Assembly: GCA_028287035.1 (NCBI GenBank)
Contig: JAQBQL010000106.1
Span: 11,031-75,030, forward strand
From: Labilithrix sp.
GTDB taxonomy: Bacteria; Myxococcota; Polyangia; Polyangiales; Polyangiaceae
Direction of reading: 5' to 3'
DNA length: 64,000 nt
In this document: positions 35,818 to 43,916 of the stretch, in pieces
Position numbering within the stretch: position 1 is the first letter of the stretch
Layout: each line of letters begins with the position of its first letter
Translations under genes and position numbers: made by a program
Notes under the pieces: model-generated
Database searches by the model: none
What the model was told of the DNA's origin: nothing
The model's input: only the letters and a program-made list of their open reading frames with translations

Positions 35818-37101
35818 TCAACGCCCGCGCGCAGGGGGCGCGGCGAGGCGTCCGAAGCGCAGCGCGAGCACGCCCTCGGGCTCGTCCTCGAGCACCGTCT
35901 CGAGCGCGGCCTTCAGCTCGTCGTCCGCGGACTCGGCGGCGACGCGGATCCTTCGTTCCGCCTCGCCCCCGGCGGACACCCGCAGCGCGAGCGCGGCCGC
36001 CGCGCGCACGTCGGCATCGAGCGTGGCGTCGTCGAGCGCGCTCTCGAGCGCCACCCGTGAGAGCGGCTCGTCGCGATAGGTCGCTGCGCCGGTCCCGAGG
36101 GCGGTCACCGAGGAGATCCACGCCTCCGCGGTGCGCCCCCGGCGGGCGAGCCGAGCGACCGCCGCCGCGGCCGGCGCCCGTTCCATGGCGCGCGCCTCGT
36201 GCTCCGTCTTGGCCTCGGTGATGGCGTCCGCCAGGGCGATGGCCTCGGCCTCGAGCTCTTTCGGGTCTCGCAGCAGCGCGCCCCGGAGCAGCGCGTGACG
36301 CCCGCCGTCCGTGGTCACGAGCGTGAGCTCGCCTCCCGCCCGCTCGACGGAGTCGACCTCGTCCCACGAGAAGTGCCTCTGCCGGCGGCCGCGTGTCACC
36401 TCGAGCCCTGCGCGGCTCGCCGTGATGTCGACGCGCGCCGCGTTGAGCGCCATCGCGACGGGTGCCGAGAGGAGGATGGCGACCGTGGAGCGGAGGAAGG
36501 CGTCGAGGTTCTGCCACTGACCCTCGGCGACGAGCACGTAGGCAACCACGAGGAGCGCGTACGGCAGGACGAGCCACTTCGCGAGCTGATCGAAGTCGAG
36601 CCGCATGGCGTCGTGACGTCGCGCGCTGCCCTTGCCGAAGCCGAGGCTCCCGACGAGCGCCGTCACCTCCGCGGCCGTGCCGCGCAGTGTCGTCTCCGCG
36701 CGCGACCCTGCGCGCAGGGTGACCGCGAGGTCACCGCGTGGCCGGTGCATGACCGTCGCCCCGGTGAGCTCCGCGAGCGACGCGAACCTCCTTTGCTTCC
36801 CGTGGCGCGAGGGAAGGTGGAGGTTCTCACCGTCGAACAGGACGGGGGAGCGGCGCGTCGAGCTCGCGGCCCCCGTGAGCGTGAGCATCCCAGCCATGAC
36901 CGACAGGAACGGAAACCACGTCCCGAGCTTCAGCTGCACTACCGTGTCGACCGCCGCGGCGACGAGGAGCGCCGCGGCGATCCCCGTGCGAGAGCGCACG
37001 ACCCCGGCCTCGAAACCGAGGTTCCCCTCGAAGCGAGCGCGCTGTTCGCGGGTCTCCACGGTAGCCGCTCGAGAGGTGCGGCCCGCGGGCCCGGCGGTCA
37101 A
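35818..37101 (-). CDS. Membrane protein with PH-like domains
   Basis: The product has up to 427 residues from TTG 37101; GTG at 37059 is an alternative start. Four hydrophobic segments occur in two pairs (near residues 43-80 and 172-220). After each pair there is a bacterial PH-like stretch ('VLFDGENLHLPSRHGKQRRFASLAEL' region, and 'GLEVTRGRRQRHFSWDEVDSVERAGGEL' region), resembling the YdbS/bPH2 style of membrane protein. The C-terminal 150 residues are helical and Ala/Glu-rich. It lies 10 bases downstream of the Gly/Ser-rich lipoprotein gene. No catalytic motif is seen. Confidence 0.55.
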   Translation of the reverse strand: MTAGPAGRTSRAATVETREQRARFEGNLGFEAGVVRSRTGIAAALLVAAAVDTVVQLKLGTWFPFLSVMAGMLTLTGAASSTRRSPVLFDGENLHLPSRHGKQRRFASLAELTGATVMHRPRGDLAVTLRAGSRAETTLRGTAAEVTALVGSLGFGKGSARRHDAMRLDFDQLAKWLVLPYALLVVAYVLVAEGQWQNLDAFLRSTVAILLSAPVAMALNAARVDITASRAGLEVTRGRRQRHFSWDEVDSVERAGGELTLVTTDGGRHALLRGALLRDPKELEAEAIALADAITEAKTEHEARAMERAPAAAAVARLARRGRTAEAWISSVTALGTGAATYRDEPLSRVALESALDDATLDADVRAAAALALRVSAGGEAERRIRVAAESADDELKAALETVLEDEPEGVLALRFGRLAAPPARGR

Positions 37102-37111
37102 GGCTGCCTGA

Positions 37112-38710
37112 TCAGAACGTGACGGCGTAAAGGCCGGCGGCGTCCGAGTAGACGACCGACTTGCCCGACGTGTCGAAGCCGCCCTGGAGCGAGACCGCGG
37201 CGGCGATCGGCTTCGCCGCGCCGCCCGCGACGATGTCGATGTACGAGAGATCGCCGGTCGTGAGGTTGGCCGAGACGGCCTTCGGGTTCGAGATGACGAC
37301 CGCGCCGGTGCCCGTCGTGAGCGTACGCAGATCGTACATCGCGGGGAGAAGCTCCTTCTCGGCGCCGCCCGCGACCGACTTCGCCTTCAGCTTGCCGTTG
37401 CCGTCAGCGTCGATGTCCGTCTGGTAGACGTAGAACGTGCTGTCGCCGGTGAAGCCGAAGGAATAGGCGGTCGCCGTCGCGACGATGTCGACCGGGGCCG
37501 CCGTCGTCAGCAGGTTGAACGCATGGAGATCGGAGAGGCCGCCCGCGGCCGCGACGGTCGCGTAGATGCCGAACTTGTCGTCGCGAGAACGGTCACGGAT
37601 GGCGATGGGCGCGCCGGTCGACAGGTCGGCGATGACCGGCGTGGCGACCGCGGTGGCGCGGCGGATCGCCTTCACCGTGCCGGTGTCGACGCGGTAGATC
37701 GCCGCCGAGCCGTCGGCGAGCATGAACCCGCTCTTCGTGTTGTCCTCGAGGTCGATGCGCGTCGGAGTGGCCGCGTTGAGGATGATCCGTCCGGTCGCCG
37801 CGACCGACGAGGTCGTCACGAACACCTTGTCGCCCGTCGCGCTCGCGGAGAAGGCCGGCTGGATGGTCCCCGCCGCGGCGCCGTTCGCGTCGAGGCGCAC
37901 CGGCGCCGTGGCGCCGTCGGCGACCGAGTAGAGGCGCGCCGCCTTGGCGCCCGGCGTGACGCCGGTGCAGTAGGCGCCGAAGAGGACCTTGCCCGCGAAC
38001 CGGATGTCGGGCGCGCAACCCGCGGCGGCGAGGTTGACGGCCGCGTCGCCGGTGAGCACCGCGGTCGGCGAGGCCGCCGCGGCGGCGGTGACCGCGAGGT
38101 TCGAGGAGAGATAGGAGCCAGCGGTCGCGCCGGCCGTGCCGCCCACCGAGAAGGCGACGCGCGTGCCGTCGGTGGTCGCCATGAAGAGGCCCGGGATCGA
38201 GCCCGTCGCCACGGCGGTCTTCTGGCCGGCCGCCTTCGTCCAGTAGTTCACCGTGCCGAGCCCGTTCGTCACGCCGGTCCAGTAGGCGACCGCGCCGCCC
38301 GTGACGACGACGCCGTCGGTCTGAGCGAACGCCTGCACGAGCACGGTCGGCGTGCCGCCGGCGAGCGGGACGATCTCGAGGCTCGCGGCGGTGCCGTTCG
38401 CGACGAGGTACGCGACGGTGCCGTCCGCGGTGATGCCGACGAGCGACGTCTTGCCGGCGCGGAGCGTGACGGGTCCGCCGCCGCCGCTGGAGCCGCTGCT
38501 GCCGCTCGAGCCGCTGCTGCCGCTGGAGCCGCCGTCGTCCTCCGTGCCGGAGGTGCCGCTGCTGGAGCCCGGCTTGTGGCCGCTGGAGCCGCTCGAGCTG
38601 CTGGAGCTGCTGGTGCCGTCGTCGGGCACGGAGGCGCTATCGGCGCCGCACGCGACCACGAGGAGAGAACCGACCGTGAGGACCGAACCGAGGAGGATGC
38701 CGTGGCGCAT
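37112..38710 (-). CDS. Lipoprotein with Gly/Ser-rich linker and beta-propeller-like domain
   Basis: The product has 532 residues. A signal peptide ends at a VVAC lipobox (about C21), and residues 30-80 are Ser/Gly repeats. The remainder is built of repeating beta units with 'G-T-x-V-A-Y-L/x' and 'VAFSVGGTAGATAGSYLSSN'-type strands, consistent with a beta-propeller facing away from the membrane. The Gly/Ser spacer is typical of surface lipoproteins in Polyangiales genomes. It is probably co-transcribed with the membrane protein at 35818. The ligand is unknown. Confidence 0.6.
   Translation of the reverse strand: MRHGILLGSVLTVGSLLVVACGADSASVPDDGTSSSSSSSGSSGHKPGSSSGTSGTEDDGGSSGSSGSSGSSGSSGGGGPVTLRAGKTSLVGITADGTVAYLVANGTAASLEIVPLAGGTPTVLVQAFAQTDGVVVTGGAVAYWTGVTNGLGTVNYWTKAAGQKTAVATGSIPGLFMATTDGTRVAFSVGGTAGATAGSYLSSNLAVTAAAAASPTAVLTGDAAVNLAAAGCAPDIRFAGKVLFGAYCTGVTPGAKAARLYSVADGATAPVRLDANGAAAGTIQPAFSASATGDKVFVTTSSVAATGRIILNAATPTRIDLEDNTKSGFMLADGSAAIYRVDTGTVKAIRRATAVATPVIADLSTGAPIAIRDRSRDDKFGIYATVAAAGGLSDLHAFNLLTTAAPVDIVATATAYSFGFTGDSTFYVYQTDIDADGNGKLKAKSVAGGAEKELLPAMYDLRTLTTGTGAVVISNPKAVSANLTTGDLSYIDIVAGGAAKPIAAAVSLQGGFDTSGKSVVYSDAAGLYAVTF
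38484..38528 (-). repeat. 9-bp tandem repeats encoding Gly-Ser-Ser linker
   Basis: Five tandem 9-mers of the forms CCGCTGGAG, CCGCTGCTG and CCGCTCGAG on the plus strand encode Ser/Gly linker triplets of the lipoprotein. A less regular continuation lies at 38581-38615. This is coding low complexity and a likely site of slippage length variation. Confidence 0.7.
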
Positions 38711-38758
38711 GGGGTGCGCTTCTATAGCCTGCCGGCGGCCGCCCGCAACCCGCGGTTG

Positions 38759-39271
38759 TCAGACGCGCAGATCGCGCAGGTCACGTGCGTAGAAGCGGTC
38801 GCACCCGAAGTGACCGGTCGCGCCGAGCGGGCCCGGGATGCGCAAGAATCCGCTCTTCTCGTAGAGACCGATCGCCCGGGTCATGCCCTCGAGGGTCTCC
38901 AGGTACATCCGCTCGAACCCGTCGCGGGCCGCGCCTTCGAGGCACGTGACGAGCAGGCGCCGCCCGACGCCGTGACCGCGCGCCTCCGGCTGGAAGTACA
39001 TCTTGCGGAGCTCGCACGTGATCCCGTCACCGCCGACGAGCGCGGCGTAGCCCCCGCCGCCGACGACGCGCTCCCCGTGCGTCACCACGAAGTACGCGGA
39101 GCGGGGCGCCGCGTAGGCGCCGGCCATGTCGTCGACCTCCGGATCGGTGATCGCGAAGCCGGGCCCGATCGCACCGAAGGAGGGCATGACCTCACGAATG
39201 AGCGCGGCAACCGCCGCGTTGTCGGTTGCCGTGATGGCGCGGATCCTGAGGTCGGCGGGGCTTACGTTCAT
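38759..39271 (-). CDS. GNAT family N-acetyltransferase
   Basis: The product has 170 residues from the ATG at 39271. The GNAT acetyl-CoA-binding signature is clear: 'LRKMYFQPEARGHGVGRRLLVTCLEGA' (split over residues about 86-113), with 'RAIGLYEKSGF' after it. The N terminus 'RIRAITATDNAAVAALIREVM' is the usual first strand and helix. The substrate is unknown; the family acetylates amines on small molecules or proteins. It is divergent from the second DUF4266 locus, with an inverted repeat between them. Confidence 0.85.
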   Translation of the reverse strand: MNVSPADLRIRAITATDNAAVAALIREVMPSFGAIGPGFAITDPEVDDMAGAYAAPRSAYFVVTHGERVVGGGGYAALVGGDGITCELRKMYFQPEARGHGVGRRLLVTCLEGAARDGFERMYLETLEGMTRAIGLYEKSGFLRIPGPLGATGHFGCDRFYARDLRDLRV

Positions 39272-39308
39272 CGCGGAACGAAGAAATACGCCACTTCGCT
39301 CCTTCGCG

Positions 39309-39335
39309 GCGCTGTTGCCACCACGGCAACAGCGC
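39309..39335. promoter_or_regulatory. Perfect 11-bp inverted repeat between GNAT gene and DUF4266 locus 2
   Basis: GCGCTGTTGCC (39309-39319), a 5-base loop and GGCAACAGCGC (39325-39335) form an exact dyad. It lies in the 130-base divergent intergenic region and has no U-run, so a terminator is unlikely. An operator for a dimeric regulator is the better reading. Confidence 0.45.
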
Positions 39336-39401
39336 GTTGCTCCCGGCGCGCCCACATTCGTGCAGCGTTTTCCGGCGGCTGCCACTACAAGGCGAAGGTT
39401 C

Positions 39402-39611
39402 ATGAGCCGTCTCGTGCCCCTCTGCTCCGTGCTGCTCGCGTGCCTCGCGCTCGGCGGCTGTACCCACGTGAAGCCCTGGGAGCGAGGCAAGCTCGCGCAC
39501 CCGACGATGACGGGCATGGAGAACGGCCCGGCGGCGGAGCACGTCTACGCCGTCCAGGAAGGCGCGACGGGCGGCGGCGCATCGGCGGAGAGCGGCTGCG
39601 GATGCAACTGA
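39402..39611 (+). CDS. DUF4266 lipoprotein, locus 2
   Basis: The product has 69 residues. The signal peptide ends at lipobox LGGC. The mature sequence THVKPWERGKLAHPTM is the DUF4266 family signature; a short spacer and a Gly/Ala/Ser tail end in ESGCGCN, matching the CGCN end of the locus 1 paralogue. The ATG of the DUF3570 gene lies within the penultimate Gly-Cys codons, giving a 10-base overlap. Function unknown; the terminal Cys pair is the only conserved chemistry visible. Confidence 0.85.
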   Translation: MSRLVPLCSVLLACLALGGCTHVKPWERGKLAHPTMTGMENGPAAEHVYAVQEGATGGGASAESGCGCN

Positions 39612-40879
39612 CGCGCGCCTTCCTCGCCGGCGTCCTCGTGATCGTGAGCGCCGGGTCGGCGCGCGCGCAGGGCAACCAGGAGGACAACGGCGGTCCGGCC
39701 GCCGCTCCGGCCGCCACCGAGCCCGCCCCAGCGTCCGCGCCCGCCGCGACCGAGCCCGCCGCGCCAGCCGGCCAAGGCCGGACGTCGAACCTCGACGTGC
39801 GCGTCGTCTCCGAGGTGGCCGGGTACCTCGACAGCACGGCAACGAGCGTCCTCACGCCCAGCATCGGAGCGACCGTCGAGAACCCCACCGCCGGATGGGG
39901 CGCGTCCGGGCACTACCTCGTCGACGTCGTCTCGGCCGCGTCGCCCGACATCGTCTCCACCGCTTCGCCGAACTTCAAGGAGGTGCGCCAGGCGGGCGGC
40001 CTCGGGGGGCGCTACAAGCCGGGCCTGTACGGCGTCGCCGCCAACGCGAACGCCTCCTACTCGAACGACTACCTGTCGCTCAGCGCGGGCGCGCAGCTCA
40101 CGCAGGATCTCGACGAGAAGAACCTCACGCTCATCGAGGGCTACGGCTTCGGGCACGACGTGATCGGCCGCACCGGCACGCCGTTCGACGTCTTCTCGCG
40201 CAAGCTCGACTACCACATGCTGACGCTCGGCCTGTCGCGCGTCGTGAACCCGGGGCTCGTGCTCGGCCTCTACGGCGACGCCATCCTGGAGCGGGGCGAC
40301 CAGTCGAAGCCGTACCGCTACATCCCGCTCTTCGCGCCCGAGGTGGCCCCCACGATCCCGGTCGGCGCCGGCGTCACGCAGGTCGCCGACGCGCGCGTGC
40401 AGTGGCGCCCGCTCGAGCAGCTTCCGCTCGAGCGCAACCGCTTCGCGCTCACCGGCCGGATGGGCTGGCGCCGCGGCGGCACGACCCTCCGCGTCGAGGA
40501 GCGCGGCTACGTCGATTCGTGGGGGCTCGTGGCTTCCACGACGGACGCGCGCTACTTCATCGACGTGTCGGAGCGCATCACGATCTGGCCCCACGGCCGC
40601 TTCAACATCCAGAACGGCGTCGACTTCTGGCAGCGGACGTACGTGTCGACGAGCGTGCACGACATCCCCGCGCTCCGCACCGGCGACCGCGAGCTCGGCC
40701 CGCTGCGCACCCTCGGCGGCGGCGGCGGCATCCGCGTCGCGCTCGGCAAGTCGGGCGCGCTGCAGGACCTCGTGCTCACGGGCTCCCTCGATGCGTACTG
40801 GACGCACTTTCTCGACGCCCTCTACGTCGAGGACCGCCTGAGCGCGCTCGCCGCGGTCGGCCTGGAGGTCGGATTCTGA
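39602..40879 (+). CDS. DUF3570 outer-membrane beta-barrel-like protein, locus 2
   Basis: The product has 425 residues. A signal peptide with an ARAQ cleavage site precedes an Ala/Pro/Glu-rich spacer (residues 25-60) absent from the locus 1 copy. The barrel-like remainder ends in GLEVGF. Shared landmarks with the paralogue at 18364 include 'DVVSAASPDIVSTASPNFKEVR' (against 'DIVSGASV...DVITTASVHDVRH') and 'TGDRELGPL'. The frame is open far upstream, but that part is antisense to other genes. The stop and the next start share TGATG, so translation is coupled to the CXXCH protein. Confidence 0.8.
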   Translation: MQLTRAFLAGVLVIVSAGSARAQGNQEDNGGPAAAPAATEPAPASAPAATEPAAPAGQGRTSNLDVRVVSEVAGYLDSTATSVLTPSIGATVENPTAGWGASGHYLVDVVSAASPDIVSTASPNFKEVRQAGGLGGRYKPGLYGVAANANASYSNDYLSLSAGAQLTQDLDEKNLTLIEGYGFGHDVIGRTGTPFDVFSRKLDYHMLTLGLSRVVNPGLVLGLYGDAILERGDQSKPYRYIPLFAPEVAPTIPVGAGVTQVADARVQWRPLEQLPLERNRFALTGRMGWRRGGTTLRVEERGYVDSWGLVASTTDARYFIDVSERITIWPHGRFNIQNGVDFWQRTYVSTSVHDIPALRTGDRELGPLRTLGGGGGIRVALGKSGALQDLVLTGSLDAYWTHFLDALYVEDRLSALAAVGLEVGF

Positions 40880-41391
40880 TGCGTCCTCTTCGTTTCGTCG
40901 CCGCGGCGGCCTTGCTCGCCTCGTGCGCCAACCCCGTGCACGACGATCAGGTGGCGGCGCAGGGCGGCGGCTCGGGCGACGCGATCGACGGGATCCCTCC
41001 GGGGCCGACCCATCGCGCCGGCCAGCAGTGCTCGCGGTGCCACAGCTCGGAGGGACCGGGGCCCGACTTCGCGCTCGCGGGGACGCTGTACGCGGTCCGT
41101 GGCCAGCCGGCGCCCGCGGTCGGCGCCAAGATCCTCCTCACCGACTCGGGGGGGACGCAGAAGTCCTTCACGACGAACGAGGTCGGGAACTTCTACGTGC
41201 CCCGCGAGCAGTGGGATCCAGAGTGGCCGGTCTACGTGACGGTCACCGGCACCGGACCGGACGGCAAGCAGACCTCGCGTGACATGCTCTCGCGCATCGG
41301 CGGCAACGGCGGCTGCGCCGTGTGTCACTACGGCGCTGACAACCAGCCCTCGCACATGCCCCCGGTGTTCGTCGCGGATCCGCTCCCATGA
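40879..41391 (+). CDS. Lipoprotein with two CXXCH motifs flanking a beta-sandwich-like domain
   Basis: The product has 170 residues. The signal peptide has lipobox LASC. The first heme-type motif CSRCH is at about residues 53-57 and the second, CAVCH, at about 149-153. Between them lies a segment resembling a carboxypeptidase-regulatory-like domain ('LAGTLYAVRGQPAPAVGAKILLTDSGG', 'NEVGNFYVP'). If both sites are loaded it would be a diheme cytochrome, but no axial ligand is identified. It overlaps both neighbours (TGATG and ATGA). A role in electron transfer with the DUF4266/DUF3570 proteins is inferred from context. Confidence 0.7.
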   Translation: MRPLRFVAAAALLASCANPVHDDQVAAQGGGSGDAIDGIPPGPTHRAGQQCSRCHSSEGPGPDFALAGTLYAVRGQPAPAVGAKILLTDSGGTQKSFTTNEVGNFYVPREQWDPEWPVYVTVTGTGPDGKQTSRDMLSRIGGNGGCAVCHYGADNQPSHMPPVFVADPLP

Positions 41392-41927
41392 TGAAGCGAC
41401 TCTTCGTTTTCCTGAACCTCGCCGGAACTGCCGGCACGGTCCTCGCGGGCGGCTGCTCGTCGCCCGACACGAGCGGGCGTGTCGACGCGGTCGGTCCCGA
41501 CGTGGCGCAGTTCCAGGCCGTCGCGCCGATGCTGGTGCGCCGCTGCGGGTCGATCGACTGCCACGGCTCGCTCTACCGGAACTTCCGGCTCTACGGCTTC
41601 GGCGGCACGCGCCTCGCGCCCACCGACCGTCCCGACTTCCCGACGCTGCCGAGCGCCGCGGAGATCGCCGCCGACTACGACGCGGTGGTCGGCGTGGAGC
41701 CCGAGATCATGGCCGAGGTCGTGCGCAGCGGCGGCGCCGGCACCGAGCGGCTCACCCTCGTGCGAAAGGCGCGCTTCGAGGAGAATCACAAGGGCGGGCA
41801 GCGCATCGTCCGCGGTGACGACGCCGACGTTTGCCTCCTCACGTGGCTCTCGAGCAGCACCGATCAGGCGGCTTGCCGCCGCGCGGCGTGCGGCGTCGGC
41901 GAGACGAACCAGCTCTGCATGCCCTGA
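41388..41927 (+). CDS. Lipoprotein with CX4CH cytochrome-like motif, locus 2
   Basis: The product has 179 residues. The signal peptide has lipobox AGGC. The mature part contains 'VAPMLVRRCGSIDCHGSLYRNFRLYG', in which C-GSID-CH is a CX4CH heme-type motif as known from tetraheme cytochrome c3. This opening parallels the CX13CH protein at 16828 ('PELLVAKRC...SCHF'). The C terminus has several further Cys residues (CLL, ACRRAACG, LCMP). Start ATGATG at 41388 overlaps the upstream stop. It is the last gene of the four-gene coupled cluster. Confidence 0.65.
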   Translation: MMKRLFVFLNLAGTAGTVLAGGCSSPDTSGRVDAVGPDVAQFQAVAPMLVRRCGSIDCHGSLYRNFRLYGFGGTRLAPTDRPDFPTLPSAAEIAADYDAVVGVEPEIMAEVVRSGGAGTERLTLVRKARFEENHKGGQRIVRGDDADVCLLTWLSSSTDQAACRRAACGVGETNQLCMP

Positions 41928-41937
41928 GGGATCAGGG
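41922..41937. terminator. Short dyad across convergent stop codons
   Basis: CCCTGA (41922-41927) pairs with TCAGGG (41932-41937) across a 4-base loop; the arms contain the stop codons of the CX4CH gene and of the convergent hydrolase gene. It is too short and lacks a U-run, so termination is only possible. Confidence 0.25.
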
Positions 41938-42804
41938 GCCCGCGTCGGTCTCCCCGGCGAGCACGAAGGCGAACGCGCGGGTCATCACGTCCTCGATGTC
42001 GTCCGAGTAGAGGTGCGCGGTGTGGTGCATCACGAAGAGCCGCGCCGGAAAGCCCGCGTCGGCCAGCGCGGCGACGGTCTTCTGCTCGCCCGCCAGCTCG
42101 GTGCCCTGCTCGCCCGCCACGAGCGCCACCGCGCGGACGCCGGACTTGCGGAGCGACGCGGCCGACAGCGGCGCGTTGGCCTCGACGAGCACGAGGTAAG
42201 GCCAGCGGCCCGGATGGGCCCGCGCGATGGCCGGGGCCGCGAACGCCCCGCGGGACCATCCGGTGAGGATGGCGCCGGGACGACGGAGAGCTCCGCGCTC
42301 CCGCGCGTCGACCTTCGCGATCGCGCGCTCGAGGTCCGCGTCCATCGCCGCGACGAGCCCTTCCCACGTCGGCGCCTCCCAGGAGGGCGGGCCGTTCGGG
42401 CCGTCCCCGCAGCGAGCGTTGCCGGTCGGCGCCACGAGCGCGCCCACCGCGGTTGCGGCGCCGAGCCACTTGCCCGCCGAGTAGGCGTTCGGAAAGCAGA
42501 TGCCGTGGAGGTGCGCGACGAGCCGGAACGGCCCCGGTCCGGCGGGCAGCGCGTAGTAGACGGACCGGCCCTCCTCGAGCGGAAGCTCACGGGCGCGCGG
42601 CCTCGGCGGCGGCGGCGCGGCATCGACCGGGAGCGCGGCGTCTGCGACAACCACAGCTGCGTCAGGCGGCGCCGCCTCTTCCGGCTCGCCGGTTCCGGGT
42701 GGCGGGCCCGCGTGCTCGACGCCCGCGCCGCGCGTGCAGGCGAGGACGACGAGCGGCAACAGCGCGAGCACGGCGCGGCGGAGTGAGCCCGGCGGTCCGG
42801 TCAT
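41932..42804 (-). CDS. Alpha/beta-hydrolase-fold lipoprotein
   Basis: The product has about 290 residues. I use the ATG at 42804 because it gives a compact signal peptide with lipobox VLAC; the frame is open 22 residues further. A Pro/Ala/Asp linker follows. The hydrolase part has 'FRLVAHLHGICFP' (oxyanion-strand-like), the nucleophile elbow GWSRGAFA (GxSxG) and a late His (MHHTAHLY), consistent with a Ser-His-Asp triad. It is probably an envelope esterase, peptidase-like or poly-ester hydrolase; the substrate is unknown. Confidence 0.65.
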   Translation of the reverse strand: MTGPPGSLRRAVLALLPLVVLACTRGAGVEHAGPPPGTGEPEEAAPPDAAVVVADAALPVDAAPPPPRPRARELPLEEGRSVYYALPAGPGPFRLVAHLHGICFPNAYSAGKWLGAATAVGALVAPTGNARCGDGPNGPPSWEAPTWEGLVAAMDADLERAIAKVDARERGALRRPGAILTGWSRGAFAAPAIARAHPGRWPYLVLVEANAPLSAASLRKSGVRAVALVAGEQGTELAGEQKTVAALADAGFPARLFVMHHTAHLYSDDIEDVMTRAFAFVLAGETDAGP

Positions 42805-42864
42805 GGCCGCGAGGGTAGGGGCTGCGGCGGCGAGCGCGAGAGTGGACGTCACGAGGGCCGTGCG

Positions 42865-43911
42865 ATGCACGAGGGCGCGGGCTTCTGTTTCCCCGCCCGC
42901 TGCCGCTTGCTACGCTGCAAGAAGCTCTTGGACGTCACTGATCTCTCGCTCGGCAAGGTGATCTCGGACCGGTACGTCCTGTCGGCGCTGCTCGGCGAGG
43001 GCGCGGCCGGGTGGGTGTGGCGCGCGCACGATCGGCGGCTCGGCCTCGACGTGGCGCTCAAGGTGCTGCGCCCCGAGATGGTCGAGCAGCCCGGCATGTT
43101 CGTGCGCTTCGCGCGGGAGAGCGACCTCTCCACGCGCATGCTGAGCCCGAACGTCGTGAAGGTGCTGGGCGGCGGGCTCACCGAGAACGGCGTCCCGTAC
43201 ATCGCCTACGAGGGCCTCGAGGGAGAGGACCTCGCGACCAAGCTGCGACGCTCGAAGCGCCTGTCGCTCAACGATCTCACCACCGTCGTCACCCACCTGT
43301 GTCGCGGGCTCGCGCGCGCGCACGCGGTGGGCGTCATCCATTGTGACATCAAGCCGGAGAACACCTTCCTCACGAAGGACACCGACGGCCGCCTGCTCGT
43401 GAAGATCCTCGATTTCGGCGTGGCGGAGCTGATGGTGAAGCGCAGCGCCGACAATCCGTACGAGCTGTGCGGGACGCTCGAGTACCTCGCGCCCGAGGTG
43501 TTCCTCGGGAAGGCCGAGCCGACGCCGCAGAGCGACCTCTACTCGGTCGGCGTCGTCGCCTACGAGTGCTGCACCGGACGCGTCCCCCGCGCCGTGGACT
43601 CGGTCCAGGAGCTCGTCGCGGTGCTCGCCGCCGGCACCGTGGAGCCCGCCGGTAGCCACCGGCTCGAGGTGACGCCCGAGCTCGACGCCTGGTTCGCGCG
43701 GGCCATCCACGACGATCCGTCGGAGCGCTTCGCGTCGGCCAAGCAGATGGCCGAGGCGCTCGGACAGGTGATGGCGAAGATCACCGACCGCGGGTCCGAC
43801 CGGCGCCTCATCGACGCCGAGATGCGCCCGCGCATGCCGAGCATCGTCGAGGTCGACACGCCGCGCACCGGCACGTACTCGATCGTGCCGGGCCGCGCCG
43901 ACGAGGAGTAG
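42865..43911 (+). CDS. Ser/Thr protein kinase with HCD in place of HRD
   Basis: The product has 348 residues. A GAGG lies about 10 bases before the ATG at 42865; TTG 42928 would remove an odd Cys-rich N terminus. The kinase domain has GEGAAGWVW, K66 (VALK) and DFG (183-185), but the catalytic loop reads HCDIKPEN (H159-C160-D161), so the usual Arg is missing (non-RD type). The catalytic Asp, Lys and Asn remain, so activity is possible without activation-loop control through that Arg. There is no transmembrane helix; the tail after residue 300 is short. It is divergent from the hydrolase gene. Confidence 0.85.
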   Translation: MHEGAGFCFPARCRLLRCKKLLDVTDLSLGKVISDRYVLSALLGEGAAGWVWRAHDRRLGLDVALKVLRPEMVEQPGMFVRFARESDLSTRMLSPNVVKVLGGGLTENGVPYIAYEGLEGEDLATKLRRSKRLSLNDLTTVVTHLCRGLARAHAVGVIHCDIKPENTFLTKDTDGRLLVKILDFGVAELMVKRSADNPYELCGTLEYLAPEVFLGKAEPTPQSDLYSVGVVAYECCTGRVPRAVDSVQELVAVLAAGTVEPAGSHRLEVTPELDAWFARAIHDDPSERFASAKQMAEALGQVMAKITDRGSDRRLIDAEMRPRMPSIVEVDTPRTGTYSIVPGRADEE

Positions 43912-43916
43912 AGCGG

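Noticed and set aside
38484..38615. Tandem repeats considered as a CRISPR or VNTR element
   Set aside because: Nine-base units in frame with a Gly/Ser linker, no spacers; coding low complexity.
37523..39601. Upstream extension of the DUF3570 locus 2 frame by nearly 700 residues
   Set aside because: It is antisense to the Gly/Ser lipoprotein and GNAT genes; the signal peptide marks the true start at 39602.
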